Notes: a model not told the origin generated them from the letters alone. A DNA stretch of 64,000 nucleotides from Cyanobacteria bacterium SZAS-4 (GCA_018266255.1 JAFEAT010000018.1:113680-177679), one strand, 5' to 3'. Positions 42,941-52,441 are shown, counted from the first letter of the stretch. Made by a program: numbers and translations.

Positions 42941-44080
42941 TCAGCCTGCTGGAGATTCGGTTTTTGGTCTTGGAAAAACCTTTATTAACGGCTGTGGATG
43001 CGGAACATATTCAATTCTAGATTCGGGTTGCGCATCCGGTTTCACGATAATATGATCGCCATCGTCAGCAACTGTTAGACTGCCGGAAAATAGTTGGGGC
43101 ATTCCTTCGGTAAATGCACTTTTTGCTTCGGAAGTGGTGGGAATCGCTGGAACTAAATGCGTCAGTACCAGTCGCTTCACTCCCGCTCGCTGAGCCATTT
43201 TTGCTAAGTCGAGCGAATCTGCGTGATAGACAGCCAACTCTTTAATTACTTGCGCGGCTTGAGCGCTGGTTACTTCCTTTTGCGCAAGTGGGCGGCTGAA
43301 CGATTCGCTGATTAGCACATCGGCGTTCTTTGATTGCTCTTCGAGCGACTTCACAACAGCGGTGTCACCACTGATTACTATTTTCACTCCGCGATAATTG
43401 ATTAGATATCCGAAGGCGGGCACGACCGGGCTGTGCTGCACCGGAAAGCAATCGATCTCTAATTTGTTGTCTGAATAAACGCGCGTTTTACCAGAATCGA
43501 CATCGATTGTGTGTGGAACTGCAGCGGCTAAATTCGGATCTAGAAATCCTTCCAACGAAGAGGCTCGAAATATTGTGTCTAGCTTGTAGGCTTGGTTGAG
43601 ACCACTCAGGACCTGATCGGTGCCGTAAGGTCCATATACGTCCACAGCAACTTTTCGTCCGTGCAACCATGATGCATTGAGTAACTGTCCAAGTCCGCCG
43701 AAATGATCTGAGTGCCAGTGTGTCATGAAGATCTTCGAGGTTTTCTCGTATGGCAGGCCAAGTCCGGCTGCGGATTGTACGGCTCCTTCGCCAGCGTCAA
43801 AGAAGAAAAGCTTGTCGTCAACGACAATGGCTGCGCAGGATGGCTTCCTAACATTTTGCATCTCTGCTTCTGGATTGCCAGTGCCCAATATAAAGATATG
43901 AAGGCAGCCATCGTGAAGCAGTTGATCTTGTGGGAGTGTTTCAACATAAAGCCCGGCATTCGCAACAGGTGTGCAGCCGATTAATGCGACAATTGACAAT
44001 AGCGCGGACGCAATTAGTTGTTGAATATTTGCTCTGGAGCGCAAGACAAAATCCTCTCGAAAGTCGTTCAATTGTTTCAC
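42941..44080 (-). CDS. metallo-beta-lactamase fold lipoprotein (RNase Z/arylsulfatase-like)
   Basis: A 379-residue protein with a type II signal peptide ending in lipobox Leu33-Ile-Gly-Cys36, so it should be lipidated in the envelope. The MBL motif is THWHSDH (His121, His123, Asp125, His126) and a later ISGDTAVVKS supplies Asp; LTHLVPAIP supplies the final His. This arrangement is close to RNase Z-like and alkylsulfatase-like hydrolases, but an exported form is unlikely to process tRNA. It probably hydrolyses a periplasmic ester or lactone. It lies between a rhomboid gene (9-bp gap) and an amidohydrolase gene (6-bp gap). Confidence 0.88.
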   Translation of the reverse strand: MKQLNDFREDFVLRSRANIQQLIASALLSIVALIGCTPVANAGLYVETLPQDQLLHDGCLHIFILGTGNPEAEMQNVRKPSCAAIVVDDKLFFFDAGEGAVQSAAGLGLPYEKTSKIFMTHWHSDHFGGLGQLLNASWLHGRKVAVDVYGPYGTDQVLSGLNQAYKLDTIFRASSLEGFLDPNLAAAVPHTIDVDSGKTRVYSDNKLEIDCFPVQHSPVVPAFGYLINYRGVKIVISGDTAVVKSLEEQSKNADVLISESFSRPLAQKEVTSAQAAQVIKELAVYHADSLDLAKMAQRAGVKRLVLTHLVPAIPTTSEAKSAFTEGMPQLFSGSLTVADDGDHIIVKPDAQPESRIEYVPHPQPLIKVFPRPKTESPAG

Positions 44081-44089
44081 AGATCTGTC

Positions 44090-45427
44090 TCAACCGGGCA
44101 GTGCAGGTTCCCATTTTTCCGGCGTGTACCCGAATTTCTTGGCTGCAGCGACATCGTCAGCTACTGACGCTTCACCGTTCTTGCTGCGTGCAATAGCGCG
44201 GTGGTAATAGAATGCGCCATCTGTTGACTTGATTTTGATCGCATGATCTAAGTCTTCGATCGCTTGAACGAATTTATTTTGTAAAATGTAAGCTACAGCT
44301 CTGGTGTCATATGTAGTGGCGAGATCATTTTTAATTCCTATTGACCGATCGCAATCGCGCACACTCTGATCGAGGAGCCCTGCTGATGCCTCGCTCCAAG
44401 CACGGTTGTTGTATGCCATGGCATCTTTGGGGTCTAAGTCAATAACTTTGGTAAGTTCTACTATTGCTTGATTGTAGTCACCGAGCTTTTGTAAAACATT
44501 TGCACGAACTGTGTGTGCTATTTTATTCGATTCGGATGATTTTATTGCGGAGTCGGCATCAGCCATCGCTTTGTCGTAATCTTTCAACTCGATATACGCA
44601 CGAGCCCGGTCGCAAAATGCACTTGAATTGTTCGGATTTAAAGCGAGTGCTCGATCTAAAAGTGGCAGTGCGTCTTCGTACTTTTCTTCTTGCAGCAGCT
44701 CTACTGCTTTTCGATAGTGTGTTTCCGCAAGTATCTCTGGTTTATGCGCCAAGCTTGCATGTTCTAGATAAGTGGCACCGATCATGGGTACTGCAAGAAG
44801 CACTGTTGCCGCAACTTGCTTCAGGTGGCGTTTGCGCGTTTTATCCGCAGATGGCAGCGCGCACAGCCCCGCGATAAAACCCATGATGAAGCCACCAAAG
44901 TGTGCGGCGTTATCAGCGTTCTTGTCGATAAAGCTAAAAATGATGCTGTAAAGAATCAGGCAAAGCACAATTTTTCCGTGCAGGATTAAGTAGCCCTTCG
45001 GAAACATCGATGGACGCCGCCAGACGATGGCGAGCATCGCACCGAATACTCCAAAGATAGCGCCAGATGCTCCGGCGCTTACGAGTAATGGGTTAACCAG
45101 GATGCTGGTAAGTGCACCGCCGATGGCGGCATAAAGATAGACTATGCAAAAGTTGAGCCTTCCGAACGCCGCTTCGACCTCGCGACCGATATCGCGCAAC
45201 ACGTACATGTTGATTCCGAGATGGAAAATGCCCACATGAACGAAGCTGCAAGTCAGTAGTCGCCAAAACTGATCTGCTGCCAGTGTTTCGGACGCTGAAC
45301 TAGCGCCCCAGTTCAATAGCGTTTGGGATGAGGGGATGAGAATGGATTTTAGTGACGAGCCACAAACCATCGCAAAGAACCATGCGACGTTCAGCGCTAT
45401 CAGAATTTTCACTACAGTCATACGCAA
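44090..45427 (-). CDS. rhomboid family intramembrane serine protease with C-terminal TPR repeats
   Basis: A 445-residue polytopic protease. The rhomboid domain (about residues 5-195) has several membrane helices, the catalytic Ser121 in GASGAIFG and His176 in NAAHFGGFIMG; the YLYAAIGGALTS helix lies between. The remaining C-terminal part carries about five TPR hairpins, for example YRKAVELLQEEKYEDALPLL and KAMADADSAIKSSESNKIAH. A fused TPR resembles the GluP type of rhomboids; the TPR could recruit substrates. Start can be the ATG at 45427 or two codons later. Two ACAATTGTGGA copies lie just upstream. Confidence 0.93.
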   Translation of the reverse strand: MRMTVVKILIALNVAWFFAMVCGSSLKSILIPSSQTLLNWGASSASETLAADQFWRLLTCSFVHVGIFHLGINMYVLRDIGREVEAAFGRLNFCIVYLYAAIGGALTSILVNPLLVSAGASGAIFGVFGAMLAIVWRRPSMFPKGYLILHGKIVLCLILYSIIFSFIDKNADNAAHFGGFIMGFIAGLCALPSADKTRKRHLKQVAATVLLAVPMIGATYLEHASLAHKPEILAETHYRKAVELLQEEKYEDALPLLDRALALNPNNSSAFCDRARAYIELKDYDKAMADADSAIKSSESNKIAHTVRANVLQKLGDYNQAIVELTKVIDLDPKDAMAYNNRAWSEASAGLLDQSVRDCDRSIGIKNDLATTYDTRAVAYILQNKFVQAIEDLDHAIKIKSTDGAFYYHRAIARSKNGEASVADDVAAAKKFGYTPEKWEPALPG

Positions 45428-45978
45428 TCACAAAAACCGAATTGCCTACAATTGTGGACAGTTCCGGCATCTAAGACAATTGTGGAATTCCCCCTACAAC
45501 CGGCAGTCTTTTTATTTTGTTGGTGATACGAAGACACCCATAAAATTGTCGACGTTAGTGGCAGGCACCTCATGTGGTGCATTTTATTGTCAGGCTTGTG
45601 CATTTTGTTCTAAGGCGTGATGTATGGCTTCTCGAATCCACATCGGAGTTATTGTTGAGTTCAAGAAATTTCTTGCCCAAAAAGTTGGACCTTCCCTTAG
45701 AAATTAATCTTTGGAAGTTTCTGGACCGGATGGCAAGAAGCCCATCCCATGACCTTCTTCGAATTCGTGGTGCTCGGGCCAGTCGTGGGCACATGACCAC
45801 GTCACCCCCTGCGCCGGGTACATGTAATGAAGACTTATAGTGACATAATTACCCGAACGATGACGCAATCTAGATGTAAACAGCTGGAGAACGCAACCTT
45901 GTGGGAGTTGAGCAGAATTGTTGCCCGCTTCGACGATAAGTTACGACGGATAAATTCGAGCCGATAGGAGAGACACAC
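45428..45978. other. 550-bp divergent region upstream of rhomboid and the HAMP kinase
   Basis: No supported gene. It holds the promoter of the rhomboid operon on the minus strand and of the giant kinase on the plus strand. The kinase ATG is preceded by a strong TAGGAGAGACACAC box. Apart from the two ACAATTGTGGA sites near the rhomboid start, no repeat or RNA structure was recognised. Confidence 0.5.
45448..45486. promoter_or_regulatory. two ACAATTGTGGA boxes near the rhomboid start
   Basis: Identical 11-bp copies at 45448-45458 and 45476-45486, 28 bp apart, each centred on the palindrome ACAATTGT. They lie 21-59 bp before the rhomboid start codon, a typical operator position. The regulator is unknown. 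Confidence 0.45.
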
Positions 45979-48900
45979 ATGGCACGCACTGCGCAAGCAA
46001 AAGTCAATTCTGACTCTGTCGACGGGCGTCAGCTTCTCAAAGTGTTGAGAGCGATGGCGAGAGGAGATTTCAGCGTCAGGATGCCCCTCGACGAGACCGG
46101 TCTAGCCGGCGAAATATCCGAAGCTTTCAACGATTGCGTTGAACTGAATCAGCGCTTGCAAGCCGAACTGCAGCGAATCAACACCGTTGTCGGGAAGGAA
46201 GGAAAAATCACGCAGCGAGCTACGTTGGGTGAGGCTTCAGGCGCATGGAACGAGTGCATCCAGTCAATCAACGGTCTGGTTGGCGACCTGGTCAGACCCA
46301 CGACAGAAGTTGCCCGCGTTATCGGTGCGGTGGCGAAAGGTGACCTGACTCAAACGATGGCTCTCGAGATTGAAGGCGGTCCCCTCAAAGGTGAATTCTT
46401 GCGTACGGCACGCACAATCAACACCATGGTTGAGCAGCTCAGCTCATTCACTTCAGAAGTGACTCGCGTGGCAAGAGAAGTAGGAACCGAAGGAAAACTG
46501 GGTGGACAAGCGCAAGTAAAGGGCGTCTCCGGAACATGGAAAGACTTGACCGATTCCGTGAACTCGATGGCAAGTAACCTCACTGGTCAGGTGCGAAACA
46601 TCGCAGATGTGACAACAGCTGTGGCGAAAGGTGACCTGTCCAAGAAAATTACAGTAGACGTAAAAGGCGAAATTCTCGAACTGAAAAATACGATCAACAC
46701 CATGGTTGACCAGCTCAGCTCGTTCGCATCAGAAGTAACCCGTGTAGCAAGAGAAGTAGGAACGGAAGGGAAGCTTGGTGGACAAGCGCAGGTAAAGGGC
46801 GTCTCCGGTACCTGGAAGGATCTGACTGATAATGTGAACTCGATGGCAAGCAACCTGACAGCTCAGGTGCGAAACATCGCCGACGTGACGACCGCCGTAG
46901 CAAATGGTGACCTATCTAGAAAGATTACAGTAGACGTAAAAGGCGAAATCTTAGAACTGAAGAAAACGATCAACACGATGGTGGACCAGCTCAGCTCGTT
47001 CGCGTCGGAAGTAACCCGTGTAGCAAGAGAAGTAGGAACGGAAGGAAAACTGGGTGGACAAGCGCAAGTAAAGGGCGTTGCCGGTACGTGGAAAGACTTG
47101 ACGGATTCCGTAAATTACATGGCAGGCAACTTGACGGCGCAGGTGAGAAACATCGCCGAAGTGACGACAGCCGTGGCGAAAGGTGACCTCTCGAAGAAGA
47201 TTACGGTAGACGTAAAAGGTGAAATTCTCGAACTGAAAAACACGATCAACACTATGGTGGACCAATTGAGTTCGTTCGCTGCAGAAGTAACACGTGTGGC
47301 GAGAGAAGTAGGTTCGGAAGGAAAACTGGGAGGGCAAGCCGATGTAAAAGGCGTCTCCGGCACATGGAAAGACTTGACGGACTCTGTGAACTACATGGCG
47401 TCCAACCTCACATCTCAGGTAAGAAACATCGCAGACGTGACTACCGCCGTGGCTAATGGAGACCTTTCCAGAAAGATCACGGTAGACGTTAAGGGCGAAA
47501 TTCTGGAGCTGAAAAACACAATTAACACGATGGTGGACCAACTCAGTTCGTTCGCGGCTGAGGTGACACGTGTAGCGAGGGAGGTGGGAACGGAAGGGCG
47601 ACTGGGAGGGCAAGCCGACGTAAAAGGTGTGTCTGGAACCTGGCGAGACTTGACCGACTCCGTAAACTTCATGGCGTCGAACCTGACCGCCCAGGTGCGA
47701 AACATCGCGGAGGTGACCACAGCCGTGGCGACGGGCGACCTGTCTAAGAAGATTACGGTAGACGTAAAAGGCGAAATTCTCGAGCTGAAAAACACAATCA
47801 ACATCATGGTAGACCAACTGAGTTCATTCGCGGCTGAGGTGACGCGTGTTGCGCGTGAAGTAGGTTCGGAAGGAAAACTCGGTGGACAAGCCGATGTGCA
47901 GGGGGTTACCGGAGCATGGAAGGGACTCACTGATAACGTAAATATGATGGCAGGAAACTTGACGGCGCAGGTGCGAAACATCGCCGAGGTGACGACCGCC
48001 GTGGCCAAAGGTGACCTGTCGAAGAAGATCACAGTAGACGTAAAGGGCGAAATTCTGGAGTTGAAGAACACGATCAATACGATGGTGGACCAACTTTCGT
48101 CATTCGCTTCTGAAGTTACACGTGTGGCAAGAGAAGTAGGTACAGACGGAAAACTGGGTGGACAAGCCGATGTACGCGGTGTGTCGGGTACATGGAAAGA
48201 CTTGACCGACTCGGTAAATTACATGGCGTCGAACTTGACGGGTCAGGTGCGAAACATCGCCGAGGTGACGACCGCCGTGGCGAACGGTGACTTGACGAGA
48301 AAAATTACGGTGCAAGTAAAAGGAGAAATCCTCGAACTGAAAAACACAATCAACACGATGGTGGACCAGCTTTCGTCATTCGCGTCTGAAGTTACACGTG
48401 TGGCGAAAGAAGTAGGAACTGAAGGAAGACTGGGTGGACAAGCCGATGTAAAAGGTGTGTCGGGTACATGGAAAGACTTGACCGACTCGGTAAATTACAT
48501 GGCGTCGAACTTGACGGGTCAGGTGCGAAACATCGCAGACGTGACGACCGCCGTAGCTAATGGAGACCTTTCCAGAAAGATTACGGTAGACGTAAAAGGT
48601 GAAATTCTCGAGCTGAAAAACACAATCAATACGATGGTGGACCAGCTCAGTTCGTTCGCATCAGAAGTAACCCGTGTAGCAAGAGAAGTAGGAACGGAAG
48701 GAAAACTCGGTGGACAAGCCGAAGTTAAGGGAGTTGGTGGCACGTGGAAAGACTTGACGGATAACGTGAATTCGATGGCGTCGAACCTGACAGCTCAGGT
48801 GCGAAACATCGCAGACGTGACGACCGCCGTAGCAAACGGTGACTTGACGAAGAAAATCACAGTAGACGTTAAAGGCGAAATTCTGGAGCTGAAAAACACA

Positions 48901-51900
48901 ATCAATACGATGGTGGACCAGCTCAGTTCGTTCGCATCAGAAGTAACCCGTGTAGCAAGAGAAGTAGGAACCGAAGGAAAACTCGGTGGACAAGCCGTTG
49001 TACAAGGAGTCTCCGGTACATGGAAAGACTTGACGGATAACGTCAACTCCATGGCAGGAAACTTGACGGAGCAGGTACGTGGTATCGCCGGAGTTGTAAC
49101 TGCGGTAGCCAACGGGAACTTGAAACGAAAGTTGGTGCTGCAAGCCAAAGGAGAAATCGGATCGCTCTCTGACACCATCAACGAAATGATCGATACGCTC
49201 GCCACATTTGCGGATCAAGTTACCTCGGTAGCCAGAGAAGTAGGTGTAGAGGGTGTGCTGGGAGGACAGGCGCTGGTGCCAGGTGCCGCAGGTACGTGGA
49301 GAGACTTGACGGACAACGTGAACGGTCTCGCTGCAAACTTGACGACACAGGTAAGAGCTATCGCCGAAGTGGCAACCGCCGTTACGAAGGGTGACTTGAC
49401 TCGATCGGTAGCGGTTGAAGCGAGAGGCGAAGTTGCTTCGTTGAAAGATAACATCAACGAGATGATTCGCAACCTGAAAGATACGACGCAGAAAAACACA
49501 GAGCAAGACTGGCTCAAGACCAACCTTGCCAAGTTCACCAGTATGTTGCAAGGGCAAAGAGATTTGCTCACAGTTGCAAACTTGATCTTGTCTGAAGTGG
49601 CACCACTGGTTAGAGCGCAACACGGCGTCTTCTACATTAATGAGAATGATGAGGGCGAAGGTTCACTCAAACTGATGGGAAGTTACGCCTATCAGAAACG
49701 GAAACATCTATCCGACCGCTTCAAGATGAGAGAAGGTTTGATCGGTCAAACGGCAGTTGAGAAGCAGAGAATTCTGGTCACCAACGCGCCTGACGATTAC
49801 GTTAAAATCAATTCGGGACTGGGTGAAGCGACGCCGATCAACATCGTTGCTCTACCGGTTATCTTCGAAGGTGACGTGCGAGCGGTTATCGAACTAGCAT
49901 CATTCCAACCGTTCAGCGACATCCACTTAGCGTTCCTCGACCAGCTGACAGAGAGTATCGGTATCGTACTCAACACAATCGAAGCGAACATGAGAACGGA
50001 AAACCTGCTCAAGCAATCGCAATCGTTGGCGCAAGAGCTGCAGGCTCAGCAACAAGAGCTTACAGAAACAAACAAACGTCTCGAACAACAAGCGAAAACG
50101 TTGCAAGCTTCGGAAGATTTGCTCACTCAGCAACAAGAAGAACTGCAGCAAACAAACGAAGAGTTGGAAGAGAAAGCAAGATTGCTGGCTGCGCAGAATG
50201 CCGAGGTGGAGCGCAAGAACAGAGAAATCGAGCAAGCAAGACTGTCTCTGGAAGAAAAAGCCGAGCAGCTGGCACTTACTTCCAAGTACAAGTCAGAATT
50301 CCTCGCCAACATGTCGCATGAGTTGAGAACTCCACTCAACAGCTTGTTGATTCTGTCGAAATTACTTTCCGACAACAACGAGGCTAATCTGACTGCAAAA
50401 CAAGTCGAGTTCGCGAAAACGATTCACGCATCAGGTTCTGACTTGCTTGAATTGATCAACGATATTCTCGACCTGTCCAAGATCGAGTCTGGAACGATTA
50501 CACTCGATATTGGCGAAATCGGATTCAAAGATCTGCACGAAGCAATCGAGCGGAACTTCAGACAGGTTGCCGAAAACAAGAAGCTAGATTTCCATCTAGA
50601 CTTCACCGACAACCTGCCGCGTGCATTGAATACAGACTCGAAGCGTTTGCAGCAAGTGCTGAAGAATCTGCTCTCCAATGCGTTCAAATTCACTGAAGAT
50701 GGTGGCGTCACGCTCAAGGTCTCGCCAGTGTCTGATGGATGGAGTCCTGATAAAACAAGCTTGAACAATTCTCCGACTGTGGTCGCATTTGCTGTCACCG
50801 ATAGTGGTATCGGCATTCCGCAAGACAAGCAAAGGATCATCTTCGAAGCGTTCCAACAAGCCGATGGTAGTACGAGCAGGAAGTATGGTGGCACCGGGTT
50901 GGGACTGCCAATCAGCCGAGAAATCGCTAGCCTGCTAGGCGGCGAAATCAAGGTGACGAGCGCCCCAGGTGAAGGCAGTACGTTCACTCTCTACTTGCCT
51001 GTGAACTACTCTGCTCCAGCTCAACCTACGAGACAACGCAGCTCGGTGTCGGCTTACTCCGCTCCGACTGTCAACTATGATGCGCTGGCTCCAGACGCAC
51101 CAGAAATTCCAAGCGATTCCAGCATATTGCTTGAGAGTATCGTTGCCGACGACCGCGGCAGCATTCAAGATGACGACCGCGTGCTGCTCATCGTCGAAGA
51201 CGATGTGACATTCGCTCGGTTGCTCCTGGATGAGGCTCGTGAAAGCGGCTTCAAGGGGCTCGTGGCGGTCAATGGTGCCGCCGCGATTGCGCTTGCCCGA
51301 CGATTCAATCCCGACGCTATAACACTAGATATAGTGCTTCCAGATATGGATGGTTGGACGGTGCTCGATCGCCTCAAGCACGATGCGAAGACTCGACACA
51401 TCCCAGTCAACGTAATCTCGGCATCGGGCCAGAAACAACGTGGCTTCAAACAAGGAGCGATTGGATACTTCGAAAAACCAGTCACCAAGGAAGCAATCAA
51501 CGAAGCGATGGGCGCCATCAAAGCCTTCATCGAGCGACCAGCCAAAAATCTGCTCGTCGTTGAAGATGATGAAACACAACGCAACAGCATCGTCGAACTG
51601 ATCGGAAACGGTGACGTCGAAACCACCGCGGTTGCCTCTGGTGAAGAAGCGATCGAGTTGCTCAAGACAAACCACTTCGATTGTATGGTCATCGACCTGG
51701 GACTGCCTGATATGACCGGTTACGAGCTAATCAGAAAAGTTCAAGACGACCTCGGTTTGCAGAACTTGCCTATCGTTGTCTACACCGGCGCAGATTTGAC
51801 TGCAAAAGAAGAGATGGAATTGCGGCAGATGACAGAAGCCGTAATCGTCAAAGAAGCTAAGTCGCCAGACCGCTTGCTCGACGAAACAGCACTCTTCTTG

Positions 51901-52347
51901 CACCGTGTCGAGAACAATCTGCCAGAGTCGAAACGCCGTATGCTCCAACAAGCGCATAACCGCGACCCGATTCTGTCAGACCGCAAGATCCTCATTGTTG
52001 ACGACGACGTAAGAAACATATTTGCGCTGACCAGCATCCTAGAAGGCCAGCATATGAATGTTATCTACGCTGAAAACGGTCTGGAGGCAATCAAGCTGAT
52101 TCAAGAAAGTCCTGATGTTGAAGTCGTTTTGATGGACGTCATGATGCCTGAAATTGATGGATACGAAACTACTCGCCGAATAAGAGACATGGAGCAATTC
52201 AAAAATCTACCGATTATCGCCCTGACCGCGAAAGCAATGAAAGGCGACCGAGAAAAATGCATCGAAGCAGGAGCCTCCGACTACATAGCCAAACCAGTAG
52301 ACACAGACCAACTTATGTCTCTCCTGCGTGTATGGCTATACCAATAA
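45979..52347 (+). CDS. giant soluble hybrid histidine kinase: HAMP array, GAF, HisKA, HATPase, three receivers
   Basis: A 2122-residue kinase with no signal peptide or membrane helix. Residues about 10-205 hold divergent HAMP-like modules, residues 205-1124 ten 92-residue units, and about 1125-1170 a last HAMP-like module. Each unit has a canonical HAMP (VTTAVAKGDLSKKITVDVKG) and a variant one (VAREVGTEGKLGGQAQVKG), so over twenty HAMP-like modules follow one another. A GAF-like domain (about 1185-1335) and a long Gln/Glu coiled coil (about 1340-1430) lead to the H-box MSHELRTPLN with His1447 and the ATP-binding GGTGLGLPISRE. Three receivers follow with Asp1784, Asp1906 and Asp2053. Poly-HAMP kinases of fungal group III act as osmotic or conformational sensors; a similar role here is inferred. 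It heads a locus with cheR, cheB and a second hybrid kinase. Confidence 0.95.
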   Translation: MARTAQAKVNSDSVDGRQLLKVLRAMARGDFSVRMPLDETGLAGEISEAFNDCVELNQRLQAELQRINTVVGKEGKITQRATLGEASGAWNECIQSINGLVGDLVRPTTEVARVIGAVAKGDLTQTMALEIEGGPLKGEFLRTARTINTMVEQLSSFTSEVTRVAREVGTEGKLGGQAQVKGVSGTWKDLTDSVNSMASNLTGQVRNIADVTTAVAKGDLSKKITVDVKGEILELKNTINTMVDQLSSFASEVTRVAREVGTEGKLGGQAQVKGVSGTWKDLTDNVNSMASNLTAQVRNIADVTTAVANGDLSRKITVDVKGEILELKKTINTMVDQLSSFASEVTRVAREVGTEGKLGGQAQVKGVAGTWKDLTDSVNYMAGNLTAQVRNIAEVTTAVAKGDLSKKITVDVKGEILELKNTINTMVDQLSSFAAEVTRVAREVGSEGKLGGQADVKGVSGTWKDLTDSVNYMASNLTSQVRNIADVTTAVANGDLSRKITVDVKGEILELKNTINTMVDQLSSFAAEVTRVAREVGTEGRLGGQADVKGVSGTWRDLTDSVNFMASNLTAQVRNIAEVTTAVATGDLSKKITVDVKGEILELKNTINIMVDQLSSFAAEVTRVAREVGSEGKLGGQADVQGVTGAWKGLTDNVNMMAGNLTAQVRNIAEVTTAVAKGDLSKKITVDVKGEILELKNTINTMVDQLSSFASEVTRVAREVGTDGKLGGQADVRGVSGTWKDLTDSVNYMASNLTGQVRNIAEVTTAVANGDLTRKITVQVKGEILELKNTINTMVDQLSSFASEVTRVAKEVGTEGRLGGQADVKGVSGTWKDLTDSVNYMASNLTGQVRNIADVTTAVANGDLSRKITVDVKGEILELKNTINTMVDQLSSFASEVTRVAREVGTEGKLGGQAEVKGVGGTWKDLTDNVNSMASNLTAQVRNIADVTTAVANGDLTKKITVDVKGEILELKNTINTMVDQLSSFASEVTRVAREVGTEGKLGGQAVVQGVSGTWKDLTDNVNSMAGNLTEQVRGIAGVVTAVANGNLKRKLVLQAKGEIGSLSDTINEMIDTLATFADQVTSVAREVGVEGVLGGQALVPGAAGTWRDLTDNVNGLAANLTTQVRAIAEVATAVTKGDLTRSVAVEARGEVASLKDNINEMIRNLKDTTQKNTEQDWLKTNLAKFTSMLQGQRDLLTVANLILSEVAPLVRAQHGVFYINENDEGEGSLKLMGSYAYQKRKHLSDRFKMREGLIGQTAVEKQRILVTNAPDDYVKINSGLGEATPINIVALPVIFEGDVRAVIELASFQPFSDIHLAFLDQLTESIGIVLNTIEANMRTENLLKQSQSLAQELQAQQQELTETNKRLEQQAKTLQASEDLLTQQQEELQQTNEELEEKARLLAAQNAEVERKNREIEQARLSLEEKAEQLALTSKYKSEFLANMSHELRTPLNSLLILSKLLSDNNEANLTAKQVEFAKTIHASGSDLLELINDILDLSKIESGTITLDIGEIGFKDLHEAIERNFRQVAENKKLDFHLDFTDNLPRALNTDSKRLQQVLKNLLSNAFKFTEDGGVTLKVSPVSDGWSPDKTSLNNSPTVVAFAVTDSGIGIPQDKQRIIFEAFQQADGSTSRKYGGTGLGLPISREIASLLGGEIKVTSAPGEGSTFTLYLPVNYSAPAQPTRQRSSVSAYSAPTVNYDALAPDAPEIPSDSSILLESIVADDRGSIQDDDRVLLIVEDDVTFARLLLDEARESGFKGLVAVNGAAAIALARRFNPDAITLDIVLPDMDGWTVLDRLKHDAKTRHIPVNVISASGQKQRGFKQGAIGYFEKPVTKEAINEAMGAIKAFIERPAKNLLVVEDDETQRNSIVELIGNGDVETTAVASGEEAIELLKTNHFDCMVIDLGLPDMTGYELIRKVQDDLGLQNLPIVVYTGADLTAKEEMELRQMTEAVIVKEAKSPDRLLDETALFLHRVENNLPESKRRMLQQAHNRDPILSDRKILIVDDDVRNIFALTSILEGQHMNVIYAENGLEAIKLIQESPDVEVVLMDVMMPEIDGYETTRRIRDMEQFKNLPIIALTAKAMKGDREKCIEAGASDYIAKPVDTDQLMSLLRVWLYQ
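46591..49350 (+). repeat. ten tandem 276-bp coding repeats (92 codons each)
   Basis: Units start at 46591 and every 276 bp after (46867, 47143, 47419, 47695, 47971, 48247, 48523, 48799, 49075), with no length change. The first nine are highly alike; the tenth is diverged. A related unit 3 codons longer lies upstream. Neighbouring units share long identical DNA blocks, for example a 96-base block starting at 48610 and 48886. Confidence 0.95.
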
Positions 52348-52358
52348 GGAGTAAAAAC

Positions 52359-52404
52359 GGAGCGCCGGCTTCAGCCGGCAAGGGCCGCCGGTCTCTGACC
52401 AGCT
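52359..52404 (-). repeat. double-hairpin intergenic repeat, copy 4, inside the kinase-cheR gap
   Basis: Reverse orientation relative to the other copies: GCCGGCT-TC-AGCCGGC (52364-52379), then GCCGGTC-TCT-GACCAGC (52387-52403). It starts 12 bp past the kinase stop and ends 38 bp before cheR. The paired structure lies within what should be one transcript. Confidence 0.9.
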
Positions 52405-52441
52405 CATCACTAAGGAAATCAGGAACTCAGGCACCTACCAA

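Noticed and set aside
46591..49350. Periodic repeats that might suggest a CRISPR or satellite array
   Set aside because: The units are in-frame coding HAMP modules with no spacers.
46350..49623. Many long minus-strand open frames (60-290 codons) across the HAMP array
   Set aside because: They recur with the 276-bp period and are mirrors of the real plus-strand repeat; low-complexity composition and no ribosome binding sites.
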